DNA of 10,725 nt, taken from the NCBI GenBank assembly GCA_039024375.1, contig JBCCQK010000270.1, forward strand, positions 1-10,725, read 5' to 3'. The DNA is from JAFMDF01 sp039024375. GTDB taxonomy: Bacteria; Bacteroidota; Bacteroidia; Chitinophagales; Saprospiraceae. Shown in pieces: positions 1 to 9,200 of this stretch (position 1 is the stretch's first letter; each line of letters opens with the position of its first letter). A model generated the notes under the pieces. It worked only from the letters and a program-made list of their open reading frames with translations. It was not told where the DNA came from and ran no database searches. Made by a program: the position numbers and the translations under genes.

Positions 1-1
1 G

Positions 2-82
2 AATCGGATACCTCCTGCTGAACATTATTTCGGAACTAAAACTTATTTCTTACCAACTAAATATTCAACTTCCGTGGTTTAA
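2..82 (+). CDS. Possible 3' end of an upstream gene (partial)
   Basis: From base 2 a frame stays open for 26 codons and stops at TAA 80-82. Its translation ends in ...TYFLPTKYSTSVV and has ordinary-looking codons, so it could be the C-terminus of a gene that starts outside the window. It lies in the same frame as the giant gene that follows, separated from it by this stop and a second in-frame TAA at 92-94. Another frame (3-134) is also open here, so the assignment is weak. No family can be recognised from 26 residues. Confidence 0.2.
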   Translation, partial: NRIPPAEHYFGTKTYFLPTKYSTSVV

Positions 83-87
83 TTTTG
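80..87 (+). promoter_or_regulatory. Possible Bacteroidota -7 promoter element
   Basis: The octamer TAATTTTG matches the TAnnTTTG -7 consensus of Bacteroidota sigma-ABfr promoters and lies 73 bases before the ATG at 161. No convincing TTG-type -33 element is seen about 20 bases upstream (around 55-60), and such an octamer is common by chance in AT-rich DNA. It is a candidate only. Confidence 0.15.
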
Positions 88-143
88 GGGGTAACCTTAT
101 AATTTCAATATCAATCAAGTCGCATTTAATACGCTGATTGAAC

Positions 144-150
144 AAGAAGG
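144..150 (+). promoter_or_regulatory. Shine-Dalgarno-like site for the giant gene
   Basis: AAGAAGG ends 10 bases before the ATG at 161, a slightly long but usable spacing. It is the main argument for starting the giant protein at 161. The same bases also translate sensibly in frame (Glu-Gln-Glu-Gly), so they may simply be coding sequence of an N-terminally longer ancestral protein. Shine-Dalgarno sites are often absent in Bacteroidota, which weakens the argument either way. Confidence 0.35.
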
Positions 151-160
151 TATCCAAAAA

Positions 161-3100
161 ATGCGGATAGATTTCTTTTGGAAGAATACGGCGGGCGACA
201 CCATACGGTCGGTTAGTTCGACCACATTGGAAGAAATTACTTATCTATTTGATATCGAAGCGTGGTCCTACGAGATTACCCCCGCAGATACTTTAAATGG
301 GTATTATTTAGCCCAGGTGGCCATCGGCGAAGCAGCCTGTGGACCGAGAGTGGAACTGCCCATAGTAGCCGATAGCGTAGAAGAGGAGGAAGAAAAAGAA
401 TTACCCATCGAACTTCCCTTGTTCGAGTGCGGCGACGAATACGTGGAGGATTCGTTAGCCTCGACCAACCCTTTAGAAGCCGCAAGCACGGGGGATATAT
501 TCTTGATTGGTGGTTTTCCCGTTTTGGTGGAAACACTAGCCCCCTTTACGGCGGGAACAGGCTATTTCAGTGGAACGGGTGTTATCCCACTACCCTTCAA
601 AAAGACCGTCGTCGAAGTGGAATTCAATAATATTTTTGTCACCGACGAATATCGGGTAACCGAAGGAACGGTCTATGCGAAAAGCGATGACCCCGCCAAC
701 TATCCCGACTTTAGCGTGGCAATAGATACCATCAGCGTCGGTGGAGATATTTGTTTACCGCCACCGCCACCGCCAGGTTATACGGCCGACGGCATCAATA
801 AAGCTACAGGACTAGACGATTGGGGATTTAACGTCGAGGGAATTCACCAAAATGGAACGATGTACGACGACTCGGGCTACGACAAGGACGGCATCCACAA
901 AGATACCAATACGGCCTACAACTCACAGGGATGTAGCCGAGAAGGAACCGACGAGGAGGGAAATGTCTGTGACCCCAATGCGGGAGAAAACCCAGCCGCC
1001 ATCGCCTTTGCCGATTCTATTGCAGGAGACCTAGCCCCGATGATTGACAGTTTGCTCGGCGATTTAATGGCAGAATTACAGGACAGTCTTGACCAATTGG
1101 ACTGCGAGGCGATTCGGATGGAAATGAAAAGTTTGGTTAATACGCTAGCGTACGACCCCTTATTCATTTTTGGAGTTGGAGATAAATATCTCGAAGAAGG
1201 CATGCACCAAGAGTTTGCCCAAGAACCCCTACCGCTGGAAGCAACGGTAGAACGCCGAGCAGAAGCCCAAGAATTAGAAGAAAAACACGTGGACTTGTAC
1301 CACTGCGATAAAAATGCGGCGGCCTTGAACGAATTACTGACCAAAGTGGCGGCGATGCGGTCGGATGATGCCTTAGCCACTAGCTTACTAGAAACGATTA
1401 AAAATTGGACGGAATACGCCTACGGACTACATACAAAGGATGCAACGGCGTTTATTACTTGGTTATCCAATCAATTGAATAATACCTTACAAGCACCGAG
1501 CGATATTGATGGGCTAACTGCCATTAAACATTCGGATAAGTTCCCTTTTCTACGGCAGTTGCCATCATCCCCTAAGCAATTGTTAGAACAGCATTTGGGT
1601 CGATATGCGGCCAATACCACTACCAATTACCCCACTTCGAATCAGCACACACTTGCGTCGCTCATTCAGTACGACCGTGGCTTATCAGGGCATAATACAC
1701 TAGCTACTAATGGAGATTTTCTTTTTGACGAAGGCTTTACTTTAGAAGATGCTTCTTTCGAATTTCGACAAGGTGCTCAATGGATAAACGGCATTAATCG
1801 GGGTTATTATTTGGAAGGAATTGCTAGACAACAGTACTTCAATCCGACCGAAGCAAATGCCAATTTACAGCCCATCAAAGTATCAAAAACGGCGGGTAAT
1901 CAGACGGTCACCATCTATTTAGACCAAATGGCCTTTACCCCCGACGGCGCTGTACTAGACGCCTATGCTATTATTGAGGACCCCGAAACGGGTCGTCGAT
2001 TGATGTTCAGGGGCTTGGGCATTTCTTTTGGCCCAACGGGACTGGCCCAAGAGTCCAGTTTATCTTTAGGAACAGATATTGAAATCCGACTCAATAACGC
2101 TACCTTACTCATCATCAAAGGAACGGAAGGAACCAATTTGACTTGGGACTGTGACGGGTTCCAAAGTGTAAGCATAGATGCCGCTATTGAACTCTGTCGA
2201 GAATACATCATTCCGCTCAATCCCGGTACGTTGGAGCCGTTACCCGACCCCGAACGGTACCGCATTGACTTTGCTTTCGAAAAAATCTCTAGTTGGTTAG
2301 ATTTCACTTTTGAAGTGGGAAGTCCGAGGCCCTTCGCCGTAGCGGGCGCCGAAGATATTAAATGGCAATTAGACCAAATTGTGTTGGATTTTAGCAGCGA
2401 ATCAACTCCCGAATTTGACCCCATCGAAGGCTACGCCAGTCCCTTTTTTGATAAAAGGTCTGGTATGGAACCCGGTTGGAAAGGGTTTTACATGAAAACG
2501 TTAAGCGCCACTTTTCCCAACGATTTTTCTAGCAGTAGCGAAGCCATCAAAGCGAAAGCAGAAGATATTCTCATCGACGAGTGCGGCTTTTCGGGTGGTT
2601 TTAGCGCAAAAAATCTGATTAGCATTGCCGACGGAGACGTTGGCGGTTGGCCTTTTTCCATCGACCAATTTGAACTGAGTATTTTGAAAAATGGCTTTGG
2701 CGGAGCTGGTTTGGGCGGAAAAATTAACGTCCCTCTTTTTAAAGAAAATATGGACTATACGGCCATTATGTACCCCAATAGTCAATATAAATTTACGGTC
2801 AGTCCGATTGCCGATTTAACCGCCGACGTTTTCTTGGCCAAAGTAACCCTATACGAAGATAGTAAAATCGAAGTGGGTAAAGTGGACGGGGCTTTTAGGA
2901 CTTTAGCAACGATGAGTGGTAACATCAGCGTTAATGCGGATAGTACCGAACAGAAAGGCGCAAAATTTTCTTTCCCCCAACTTTCCTTCGAAGGCTTTCA
3001 AGTCTCCAATCAAGCGCCCTATTTTAGTCCGGGAAAGTGGGGAATAACAGTGAGTGGAAATAATGGAGCAAATGCAGGTGTAGGAGCCAGTTTTGCGGGA

Positions 3101-6013
3101 TTTAAAGTAAGTGTATCCAATATTCGTCCCTACAGTCCAAATGACAAAGAAGTGGGATTGGGTTTTAACGCCAATATCTCCCTGGTAAAAGCCTTGGAAA
3201 TTACCGCCTTGGGGAGACTAGGCATTGAGGGGGAACTCTTAGAAACCAACGGTCGGCAGAAATGGGTGTATAAAGACCTCAACGTTAGCGGTGTAGGTAT
3301 TAATGCTAGCTTTCCCGGAGCAGCGGTGGCGGGTTTCTTGGAATGGTATAAAGGAGATAATACGTGGGGCAAGGGGTTCAGAGGCGTCTTAGAAGCCAAA
3401 TTCAAAGGTTTTGAAGGATTTGGCTTACAAGCGGCGGCGCAATTTGGTAGCGTTGACGATTACAAATACTTCTTCGTCGATGCCTTGGCCGATTTAGGGA
3501 CGGGTATTGGTACGGGCGCACTACAGCTTAAAGGTTTTGGTGGTGGCATTTCTTACCACATGGACGCCCAACAAAATGAAGTCAACTACTTTAATACTTC
3601 GGGAGCGTTTACCTTACCCACCATTGGACATTCTTTTTCGGGGACGGAATATATGCCCAATAAAACGATTGGTCTGGGACTGAAAGCGGCCGTTCTGGTA
3701 GCGACCGCCAAAGATGAAGTATTCAACGGCGCGGCGAGTCTACAGTTTTTGTTCAATAAAGGCAATGGTTTAAAAGAAATTTCGCTACAAGGAAGCGGGC
3801 AATTTTTGGTTCCACTAGATTTGATAATCCCACCACTTCCAGAGTTTATTCCCAATGCTTCGAGTGCGCCTACTTCAGTAAATGCTTCACTAGCAGCTTA
3901 TCTAAATATAAAGGTAAATTTTTCAAAACCGTCTTTTGATGGAAGTTTAAATGTCTTCTTGAATACCCCTGGCGGTATAATTAGAGGCGATGGTACTGGT
4001 GGACATTTGGTGAATGCACAGCTCTATTTTGCCCCCGAAAAATGGTATATACGTATGGGTCGACCTTACGATAACCAAATGGCAGGGCTACTGGTTGATA
4101 TACCTGGCCTAGGCAGTTTGGGTGCCAAAGGTTACTTTCAAGTTGGTACCGATACCGACCCAATGCGCAAAATCCCCTCAAATGTATCCGAAATCGCCTA
4201 CAAAATTAATCGCAACGAATCGTTGAGACGGTCAGGTTCGGGATTAGTGATGGGGGCTTCGAAATACCTAAAATTGGATGCCGAGATTGCCAAAATCGTC
4301 AAAGCCACCTTAGAAGCCGAAGCGGGCTACGATATTATGCTACGAAAATACGAAGGCGTTTCCTGTGCGGAAACGGGCGGCCCAATTGGTATTAACGGGT
4401 GGTACGCCGTGGGACAAATGTACGCCTACGCTTCGGGAAAGCTAAAAGTTTTTGGTGTCAATATTGCCGAAGCGGGCATCGCTGCGGTGTTACAAGCTAG
4501 ACTACCTAATCCGTTTTTGGCGCAGGCAACCGTCGGTGTAAAAGTGAAAGTAGGACCACTAAAAGCCAAAAAGAGTCTGAAATTAAAACTGGGGACGGAT
4601 TGTAATTTGGTCGTCGATGACGATAGCGACTTGGGAATGCAAGTGATTACGTACCTCACTCCTTCCGACCAAGAAGCAAACGTAGCCACCAACGCACAAC
4701 CCGAAGCCTTCTTAGCGTTAAGTTTGAACAAACCGTACGAAATAGCGGGCTTAAACGGAACCCACCAATTTCGAGTAGAATTGGTAGAGACTGTCTTAAC
4801 CTCTAGTTCGGGCAGCCTTATTGGGCATTATTCGGTGCCCAGCGAAGATGGAACCAGTGTAAAAGCCATTCCCCATAATACGTTTACGGCCAATGATAGT
4901 GTAACTTTTGCTATTACGGTCCAAGTATTCAAAGAGGGAGAGCCGTTTGTTTTAGAAACCAAAAGCGTGACCTTTGCTACGGGAGATTTTCTAGGATACA
5001 TCCCCGAAATTAACGTTAAAGCGGCCTATCCCGCCAACGGAATGGTGAATTTTTACCGCAACGAATACCAAAAACAGGAGGGCTACATCGAGCTAGTTAC
5101 GGGGCAGTCGGAGCTATTCAACGACTTGCCCGAAGGAGCGGCCCAGTTTATTCGCTTGACAAGTGCTAATGGTGCGGTACAAACCGTCGATTTTACCTAC
5201 AGCAAAGGTGCCAACAAACTGACCTTTCCGCTCAACGGTAGCCAGTTACAAGCGGGCGAACTGTATCAATTGGAAGTGGTGCAAGTGGGTGGCGCTTCGG
5301 TGGCCAATGCTACCTCTGCGGACACCCCGCCAAGTACCGACCAAAACGCAGCGGTTGCCACCGAAACGGAGGGCGTCTTGTATCAACTGTTTTTCAGGGT
5401 TAGCAACCACGCTACGTTCGGCGAAAAAATGGATGCGATGGTGCGCACTTCTTCCAGCGAAAGAGGAATCGTCCATACCCTGCCCGAACTGCTCGACGCT
5501 ATGGAAACCGACGGTAATACTAAATACGATGCGTTGGTAGCCTTTGAAACGGATGTTGCCCACGATTGGGTGTACCAAATAGAAGAACACCTCAAATCTT
5601 TGGAGATTTTGATTAGTTGTTCGAGAGACTATCCATCGATTACTGACTTGAGTCAAAGTGTACGGATTAGCCGTGCAAAAGGGGCGACGAGTGTGTCTCA
5701 AAACGATTTTAGTGCGGGAACTTTCAACGCTTCCAGCCAGCAAAATGTCATTTTAGAATTGGAGAAGCTAGTGGGGCAGTTTGCCCGAATCCGTGAAGAC
5801 TTACTCCTCGAGTGTGGAGGTGGTAGCACGGGTAGTTTGACGGCGGACTGTATAGGCGCTGACGGTTCATCGGCGGATTGTGAAAACTTTTTGGGAGAGG
5901 CAGAGGCGACTTATAATGCTTTGCCTAGTGGGAGTCGGGTTCGGGTGTTTGTTAGTTATTCGTTGCCGGGGGGGATAGAGACGACTACGAAAGAACTTAC
6001 TTTCATCAGGTAA
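161..6013 (+). CDS. Giant beta-rich protein with Ig-like modules, unknown family
   Basis: A 1950-residue protein of no family I can name. In order: an acidic N-terminal part with an E-rich run near residue 75; a mixed domain to about 195; six prolines at 200-205; a Gly/Asp-rich short-repeat region at about 206-275; a mainly helical segment at 275-450; then from about 510 to 1480 a long beta-rich body built of Gly-rich, alternating-polarity strands (for example GGWPFSIDQFELSILKNGFG near 827). From about 1493 come Ig-like stretches (a YLTPSD...NV opening recalls bacterial Ig-like domains), a helical segment at about 1735-1890 with FFRVSNHATFGEKM, and a short beta end. No transmembrane helix, catalytic motif or type IX secretion C-terminal domain is apparent. 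The start at 161 has an SD-like site but gives no signal peptide, although the protein looks extracytoplasmic; the frame is open back to 95. I infer a secreted structural or delivery partner of the downstream exported protein. Confidence 0.85.
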   Translation: MRIDFFWKNTAGDTIRSVSSTTLEEITYLFDIEAWSYEITPADTLNGYYLAQVAIGEAACGPRVELPIVADSVEEEEEKELPIELPLFECGDEYVEDSLASTNPLEAASTGDIFLIGGFPVLVETLAPFTAGTGYFSGTGVIPLPFKKTVVEVEFNNIFVTDEYRVTEGTVYAKSDDPANYPDFSVAIDTISVGGDICLPPPPPPGYTADGINKATGLDDWGFNVEGIHQNGTMYDDSGYDKDGIHKDTNTAYNSQGCSREGTDEEGNVCDPNAGENPAAIAFADSIAGDLAPMIDSLLGDLMAELQDSLDQLDCEAIRMEMKSLVNTLAYDPLFIFGVGDKYLEEGMHQEFAQEPLPLEATVERRAEAQELEEKHVDLYHCDKNAAALNELLTKVAAMRSDDALATSLLETIKNWTEYAYGLHTKDATAFITWLSNQLNNTLQAPSDIDGLTAIKHSDKFPFLRQLPSSPKQLLEQHLGRYAANTTTNYPTSNQHTLASLIQYDRGLSGHNTLATNGDFLFDEGFTLEDASFEFRQGAQWINGINRGYYLEGIARQQYFNPTEANANLQPIKVSKTAGNQTVTIYLDQMAFTPDGAVLDAYAIIEDPETGRRLMFRGLGISFGPTGLAQESSLSLGTDIEIRLNNATLLIIKGTEGTNLTWDCDGFQSVSIDAAIELCREYIIPLNPGTLEPLPDPERYRIDFAFEKISSWLDFTFEVGSPRPFAVAGAEDIKWQLDQIVLDFSSESTPEFDPIEGYASPFFDKRSGMEPGWKGFYMKTLSATFPNDFSSSSEAIKAKAEDILIDECGFSGGFSAKNLISIADGDVGGWPFSIDQFELSILKNGFGGAGLGGKINVPLFKENMDYTAIMYPNSQYKFTVSPIADLTADVFLAKVTLYEDSKIEVGKVDGAFRTLATMSGNISVNADSTEQKGAKFSFPQLSFEGFQVSNQAPYFSPGKWGITVSGNNGANAGVGASFAGFKVSVSNIRPYSPNDKEVGLGFNANISLVKALEITALGRLGIEGELLETNGRQKWVYKDLNVSGVGINASFPGAAVAGFLEWYKGDNTWGKGFRGVLEAKFKGFEGFGLQAAAQFGSVDDYKYFFVDALADLGTGIGTGALQLKGFGGGISYHMDAQQNEVNYFNTSGAFTLPTIGHSFSGTEYMPNKTIGLGLKAAVLVATAKDEVFNGAASLQFLFNKGNGLKEISLQGSGQFLVPLDLIIPPLPEFIPNASSAPTSVNASLAAYLNIKVNFSKPSFDGSLNVFLNTPGGIIRGDGTGGHLVNAQLYFAPEKWYIRMGRPYDNQMAGLLVDIPGLGSLGAKGYFQVGTDTDPMRKIPSNVSEIAYKINRNESLRRSGSGLVMGASKYLKLDAEIAKIVKATLEAEAGYDIMLRKYEGVSCAETGGPIGINGWYAVGQMYAYASGKLKVFGVNIAEAGIAAVLQARLPNPFLAQATVGVKVKVGPLKAKKSLKLKLGTDCNLVVDDDSDLGMQVITYLTPSDQEANVATNAQPEAFLALSLNKPYEIAGLNGTHQFRVELVETVLTSSSGSLIGHYSVPSEDGTSVKAIPHNTFTANDSVTFAITVQVFKEGEPFVLETKSVTFATGDFLGYIPEINVKAAYPANGMVNFYRNEYQKQEGYIELVTGQSELFNDLPEGAAQFIRLTSANGAVQTVDFTYSKGANKLTFPLNGSQLQAGELYQLEVVQVGGASVANATSADTPPSTDQNAAVATETEGVLYQLFFRVSNHATFGEKMDAMVRTSSSERGIVHTLPELLDAMETDGNTKYDALVAFETDVAHDWVYQIEEHLKSLEILISCSRDYPSITDLSQSVRISRAKGATSVSQNDFSAGTFNASSQQNVILELEKLVGQFARIREDLLLECGGGSTGSLTADCIGADGSSADCENFLGEAEATYNALPSGSRVRVFVSYSLPGGIETTTKELTFIR
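758..988 (+). repeat. Proline tract and Gly/Asp short repeats inside the giant protein
   Basis: Three tandem CCGCCA hexamers (758-775) encode six prolines, followed by degenerate units of about 7-11 residues of the form (F/Y/I)-(N/D/H)-x-x-G: DGINKATG, GFNVEG, SGYDKDG, GCSREG, TDEEGN. The units are alike at protein level but not as DNA, so this is an old protein repeat and not a recent tandem duplication. Position after the prolines suggests a linker or a stalk separating the N-terminal domain from the helical segment; a Ca-binding role is possible from the Asp content but is not shown. Confidence 0.5.
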
Positions 6014-6081
6014 AGAGGAAAATCTTAAGATGGTGAGGTGAACTGCTTTCTATTCTCTTTCTACTGCACACTTTTTAAAAT

Positions 6082-6096
6082 GCTGCCTTTGGCAGC
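6082..6096 (+). other. Small GC-rich hairpin after the giant gene
   Basis: GCTGCC, loop TTT, GGCAGC forms a perfect 6-bp stem about 70 bases past the stop codon. It is not followed by a T run, so it is not a canonical intrinsic terminator. It may protect the 3' end of the transcript or be part of the larger palindromic element. Confidence 0.4.
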
Positions 6097-6108
6097 TAAA
6101 CAAAGGAG

Positions 6109-6167
6109 TTCGAGGTGGTCAAATTTTGATTTTGCCTACAACAAAATCACAATTTGACCACCTCGAA
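6109..6167. repeat. Long intergenic hairpin (26-bp arms, 7-base loop)
   Basis: Arm 6109-6134 pairs with 6142-6167 around the loop CCTACAA (6135-6141) with a single mismatch (T at 6125 against G's partner on the other arm). The arms start TTCGAGGTGG and end CCACCTCGAA. There is no T tract after either arm as in a standard Rho-independent terminator, but a stem this long would strongly structure RNA from either strand. It lies between the two large genes and could lower readthrough from the first to the second or stabilise the first transcript. Confidence 0.8.
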
Positions 6168-6266
6168 ACCTCTTCTCACACACGTAGCGTAGCGAAGTGC
6201 GTGATTCAAAAAAAGTGTACGATAGAGAATCTATTCTTTTCTAAAACACAACATTAAAAAAGACGA

Positions 6267-9200
6267 ATGAAAAATATTATTCTCTACGGTTTACTACTAC
6301 TGTTTAGTGGAACACTATTCGCTCAAACCTATATCCCCTTATCGGATAACGCCGCTATCGACCGAACGCCCTACCAAGCTAGACTGGAAGCCGCCACTCA
6401 AGATTTGGTAGCCGTTTTTGCCGATGGTCCGAACACCAGCTTACAAAGTCAATTTAAGGTCTTTGATTTTGGCTTTTATTTACACGCCACCAAAACCGCC
6501 GACGGAGTTCCCGAAGCCTTTGAACAAGCTAAGGCCATCGCGGCTAGAAGGGCTCCTTACTACTTGTTGTTTGCCAAGCAATCGGACGAAACGGGGCTGT
6601 ATCGGGAGTTTTTGGTGGATTTGAAGTTGCCGAGTGAAGCGGATGGGTTTAGCTGTATAACAGATGCCAAGAAAGAATTTCTGCAAAAGCTAATTACCAG
6701 AAAGGTTAATGAAGTACATGTTGCTAATAGGCAACGGTACTATAAGTATGCGGAAGCTGAAATTGCGGGAATGCAGGCACTGCAAGAAGAGCTTTTTAGA
6801 GTGATTGGATGTTGTTTTCCTGTATCCAATGCTAGAAATGCTACACCTTCGTGTAATTGTAAGGATACAGATGATATGGTTAGAGACCTAGACTTGATGG
6901 GTTTTTTACCTATTGAAAATGGAACGGTAAGTATCGTCAAAAAGGATTACTACAACCCAACTTACTTAGAATCTCCGATTGAGATAAAAATAACTACCAA
7001 TGGGCAAAATTGGGACTTAACAGACCAACTCTACACCATGCTTCAGGACATGAACGGTACGGGAAGAGGAAAAGTACACTACATTAACGATAGCACTTGC
7101 TATGATGCTTTCGAGCAAATTACGGGTCAGCCGCTACCAGCCACGGGAGTACCTTCACTAAATCAAGGTAAGGCAAGAAGTAATGAAGAACTTGATTTTT
7201 CTGAGCAAATCGTGGTGCTGGATTATGGTGGTAAAACCAAACTATATTTTAGTTTTTCGGATAGACTTGAAGCAGACCCTACCACTAGAAAAAGTGTTAC
7301 TCAGAGGGCGTTAAAATGGATGTCCGTCGCAAAAACAAGTGGATTATATGGTATGGCGTCTAATTTATTCTTCGAAAAATGTTTACGCCGTGAAGATACT
7401 TACTGGGAGGCAAAATATGCTTCAAGTTTTACCAATATTGAACTTGTCAGAGCAGAATTGGAAGGAAGTAGAGTAATTGACATTGATGCGACCAAAGCGA
7501 GTGCTACTAAGGCAGTGTACGATTATATCACCTACGAAGTGGCGGATGAATTGAGTATTGATTTAAACAGTTTGATGGAACGAGCAGAACCAGAACTGGT
7601 AAAAAATTATACAGACTATCCTAGAACGGCAGAAGTATTCGCCACCCCCGTAGCACATTCCATTGGAATATTAGACACTAAAGAAATAGAAGCGGCAGCC
7701 ATAGCCTGTACGGACGGAACGTTTGATTTTGATAAAGATAAAGATATTGACTTTAAAAAATTAACCGATGATGTAAAAGAGTGGAAAGAAAAGCACAAAA
7801 ATCAGCTAGTTGATTTTAACCCCGCAGACTATCTGTATAATGCTACCACTTTTGTCAGTTACTACCAAATAATTGATGTTCGAAATACCATAACACACAA
7901 TCGTAAAACCATAAAAATTAGGGGAGGAATTGGTAATAGTGAAGGAAGTATCATTATCGGAAAAGTGGATGCTTCTACCTTCTATTTGGGAATTGATGCC
8001 GAAAACGAAACCGTTAAATGGCATCATCGGGTGTTTTATGAAGATGGGCCTAATGCGGGTAAGTTAGCTATAGATTTACACTTTGAAACATTTGATGACT
8101 TTTTAATTTATTTGGACTATCTAGGATGTGGAAGCGTCAAAGACTTTATTCTGGGGGCCGGTAAACAGTCCTACATTGACGAATTCTTTACCACTCTTGA
8201 CGACATTGACAATTCTAACTGTGATAATATTGACTGGTTACTAGAAAAAATGCCCCCCATATTTTTGCGAGACCTACCCTTTCAAAGCAAAATACGTTAC
8301 CTTAAAATTCTACTATCTTGCTTTGTAACTGACGGGGGATTTTTTGGAATTGGAACCGACGAAGAAGCGGCCGTACTTAATATTTTAAAGTCCATCCAGA
8401 GTCAACAGGAAGCTAGTAATTTTATTACTGCGCTTTATGATATAATCGTTGAATTTCCTTTTAGAGGGGAAGTTAAGTTTACGCCGCTTTACGAAAGATT
8501 ACTTTACCGAATGGATGACTACGGGGGAACCCCCAACTTTTCTACTACAGTAAGTGAGTTATCCAGAATAGTAAATGTCTTTAATCCAATTGCCTCGGCT
8601 GACAATCTAAATCGCACCCCTTTATTTTGGAATAGTAACAACCATTGGCTAGAAAGTGATTTTGAAGGCATGATTCAGTACGAAGAGATTGAGTCGACGG
8701 GAAGCGGGCAAGTGCAATATCGCATCACTACTTGTAAAGAGATGCGAGTCGAACATACGAGTTTTTACACGGGCAGCCACACCGGCCAAATCACCCAAGT
8801 AAAGTGTCAAGCAGACAACTCTTCTACCACCTTACAATTGGCCTACTTTGCCCCCGTGACCATCACTTTTCTAACACCTCCACAGAACATCATAGGCGGC
8901 GAAAGGCTAGAAAATACCACCATCAATACCTATGCTGGGTTCGTTGACTACTTACTGCGGAAGCGGAATACACAAATGACCGAAGATATTGTGGTCACCT
9001 CCGTCAACGTGGCAGCATTTACCATTGGGGTAGGGCAGCTGACCACCGCCATTAGAGCAGGTAGTGTTTTCCGTGGCGTACTAGCGGGCGCTGACGTTGG
9101 GACGGTCGTAGCCGACCAATACATTAACTCCTACTACCTAGAGCAATACCTAATTGAAAAACACGGAGAAACGAAAGGGCAGGAACTACTCAACCAGTTG

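Larger units (their letters stand above)
6052..6230. repeat. Nested inverted-repeat element in the intergenic spacer
   Basis: Outer imperfect arms frame the spacer. ATTCTCT at 6052-6058 and ACACTTTTT at 6068-6076 recur as reverse complements, AAAAAGTGT at 6210-6218 and AGAGAAT at 6224-6230, in mirrored order with 9 and 5 unpaired bases between the blocks. A long hairpin lies inside (6109-6167). The whole could be a MITE-like or REP-like palindromic element or a structured untranslated region. No flanking target-site duplication was identified. Confidence 0.45.

Noticed and set aside
3..134. Second open frame at the window start, a possible upstream gene joined to the giant gene by a frameshift
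   Set aside because: The translation is rich in I, L and S as expected for an AT-rich non-coding frame, and no slippery heptamer is present; only the general possibility of a damaged N-terminus is kept.
916..1380. 154-codon open frame on the minus strand
   Set aside because: It lies wholly inside the giant gene, has serine/arginine-rich shadow composition, and no domain or leader of its own.
1963..2424. 153-codon open frame on the minus strand
   Set aside because: Antisense to continuous, well-behaved coding sequence; no recognisable protein features.
3881..3960. Short AT-rich island inside the giant gene (15 GC of 60 at 3901-3960)
   Set aside because: Flanking lines return to 45-48 percent GC at once and the protein pattern continues, so it is probably local variation and not an insertion.
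5246..5743. 165-codon open frame on the minus strand
   Set aside because: Antisense shadow of the giant gene's C-terminal coding region; its Arg/His-rich sequence mirrors the sense codons.
6022..6031. Perfect 10-base palindrome ATCTTAAGAT after the giant gene
   Set aside because: A palindrome of this length is common by chance and there is no second copy or nearby promoter to suggest an operator.
6109..6190. Intrinsic terminator at the long hairpin
   Set aside because: No T tract follows the stem on the + strand; the downstream bases are GAAACCTCTTCTC and then C/A-rich.
7725..7760. EF-hand-like loop DFDKDKDIDFKK in the exported protein
   Set aside because: The D-x-D-x-D and I8/D9 positions fit, but position 6 is Lys instead of Gly and position 12 is Lys instead of Glu/Asp, so calcium binding is not supported.
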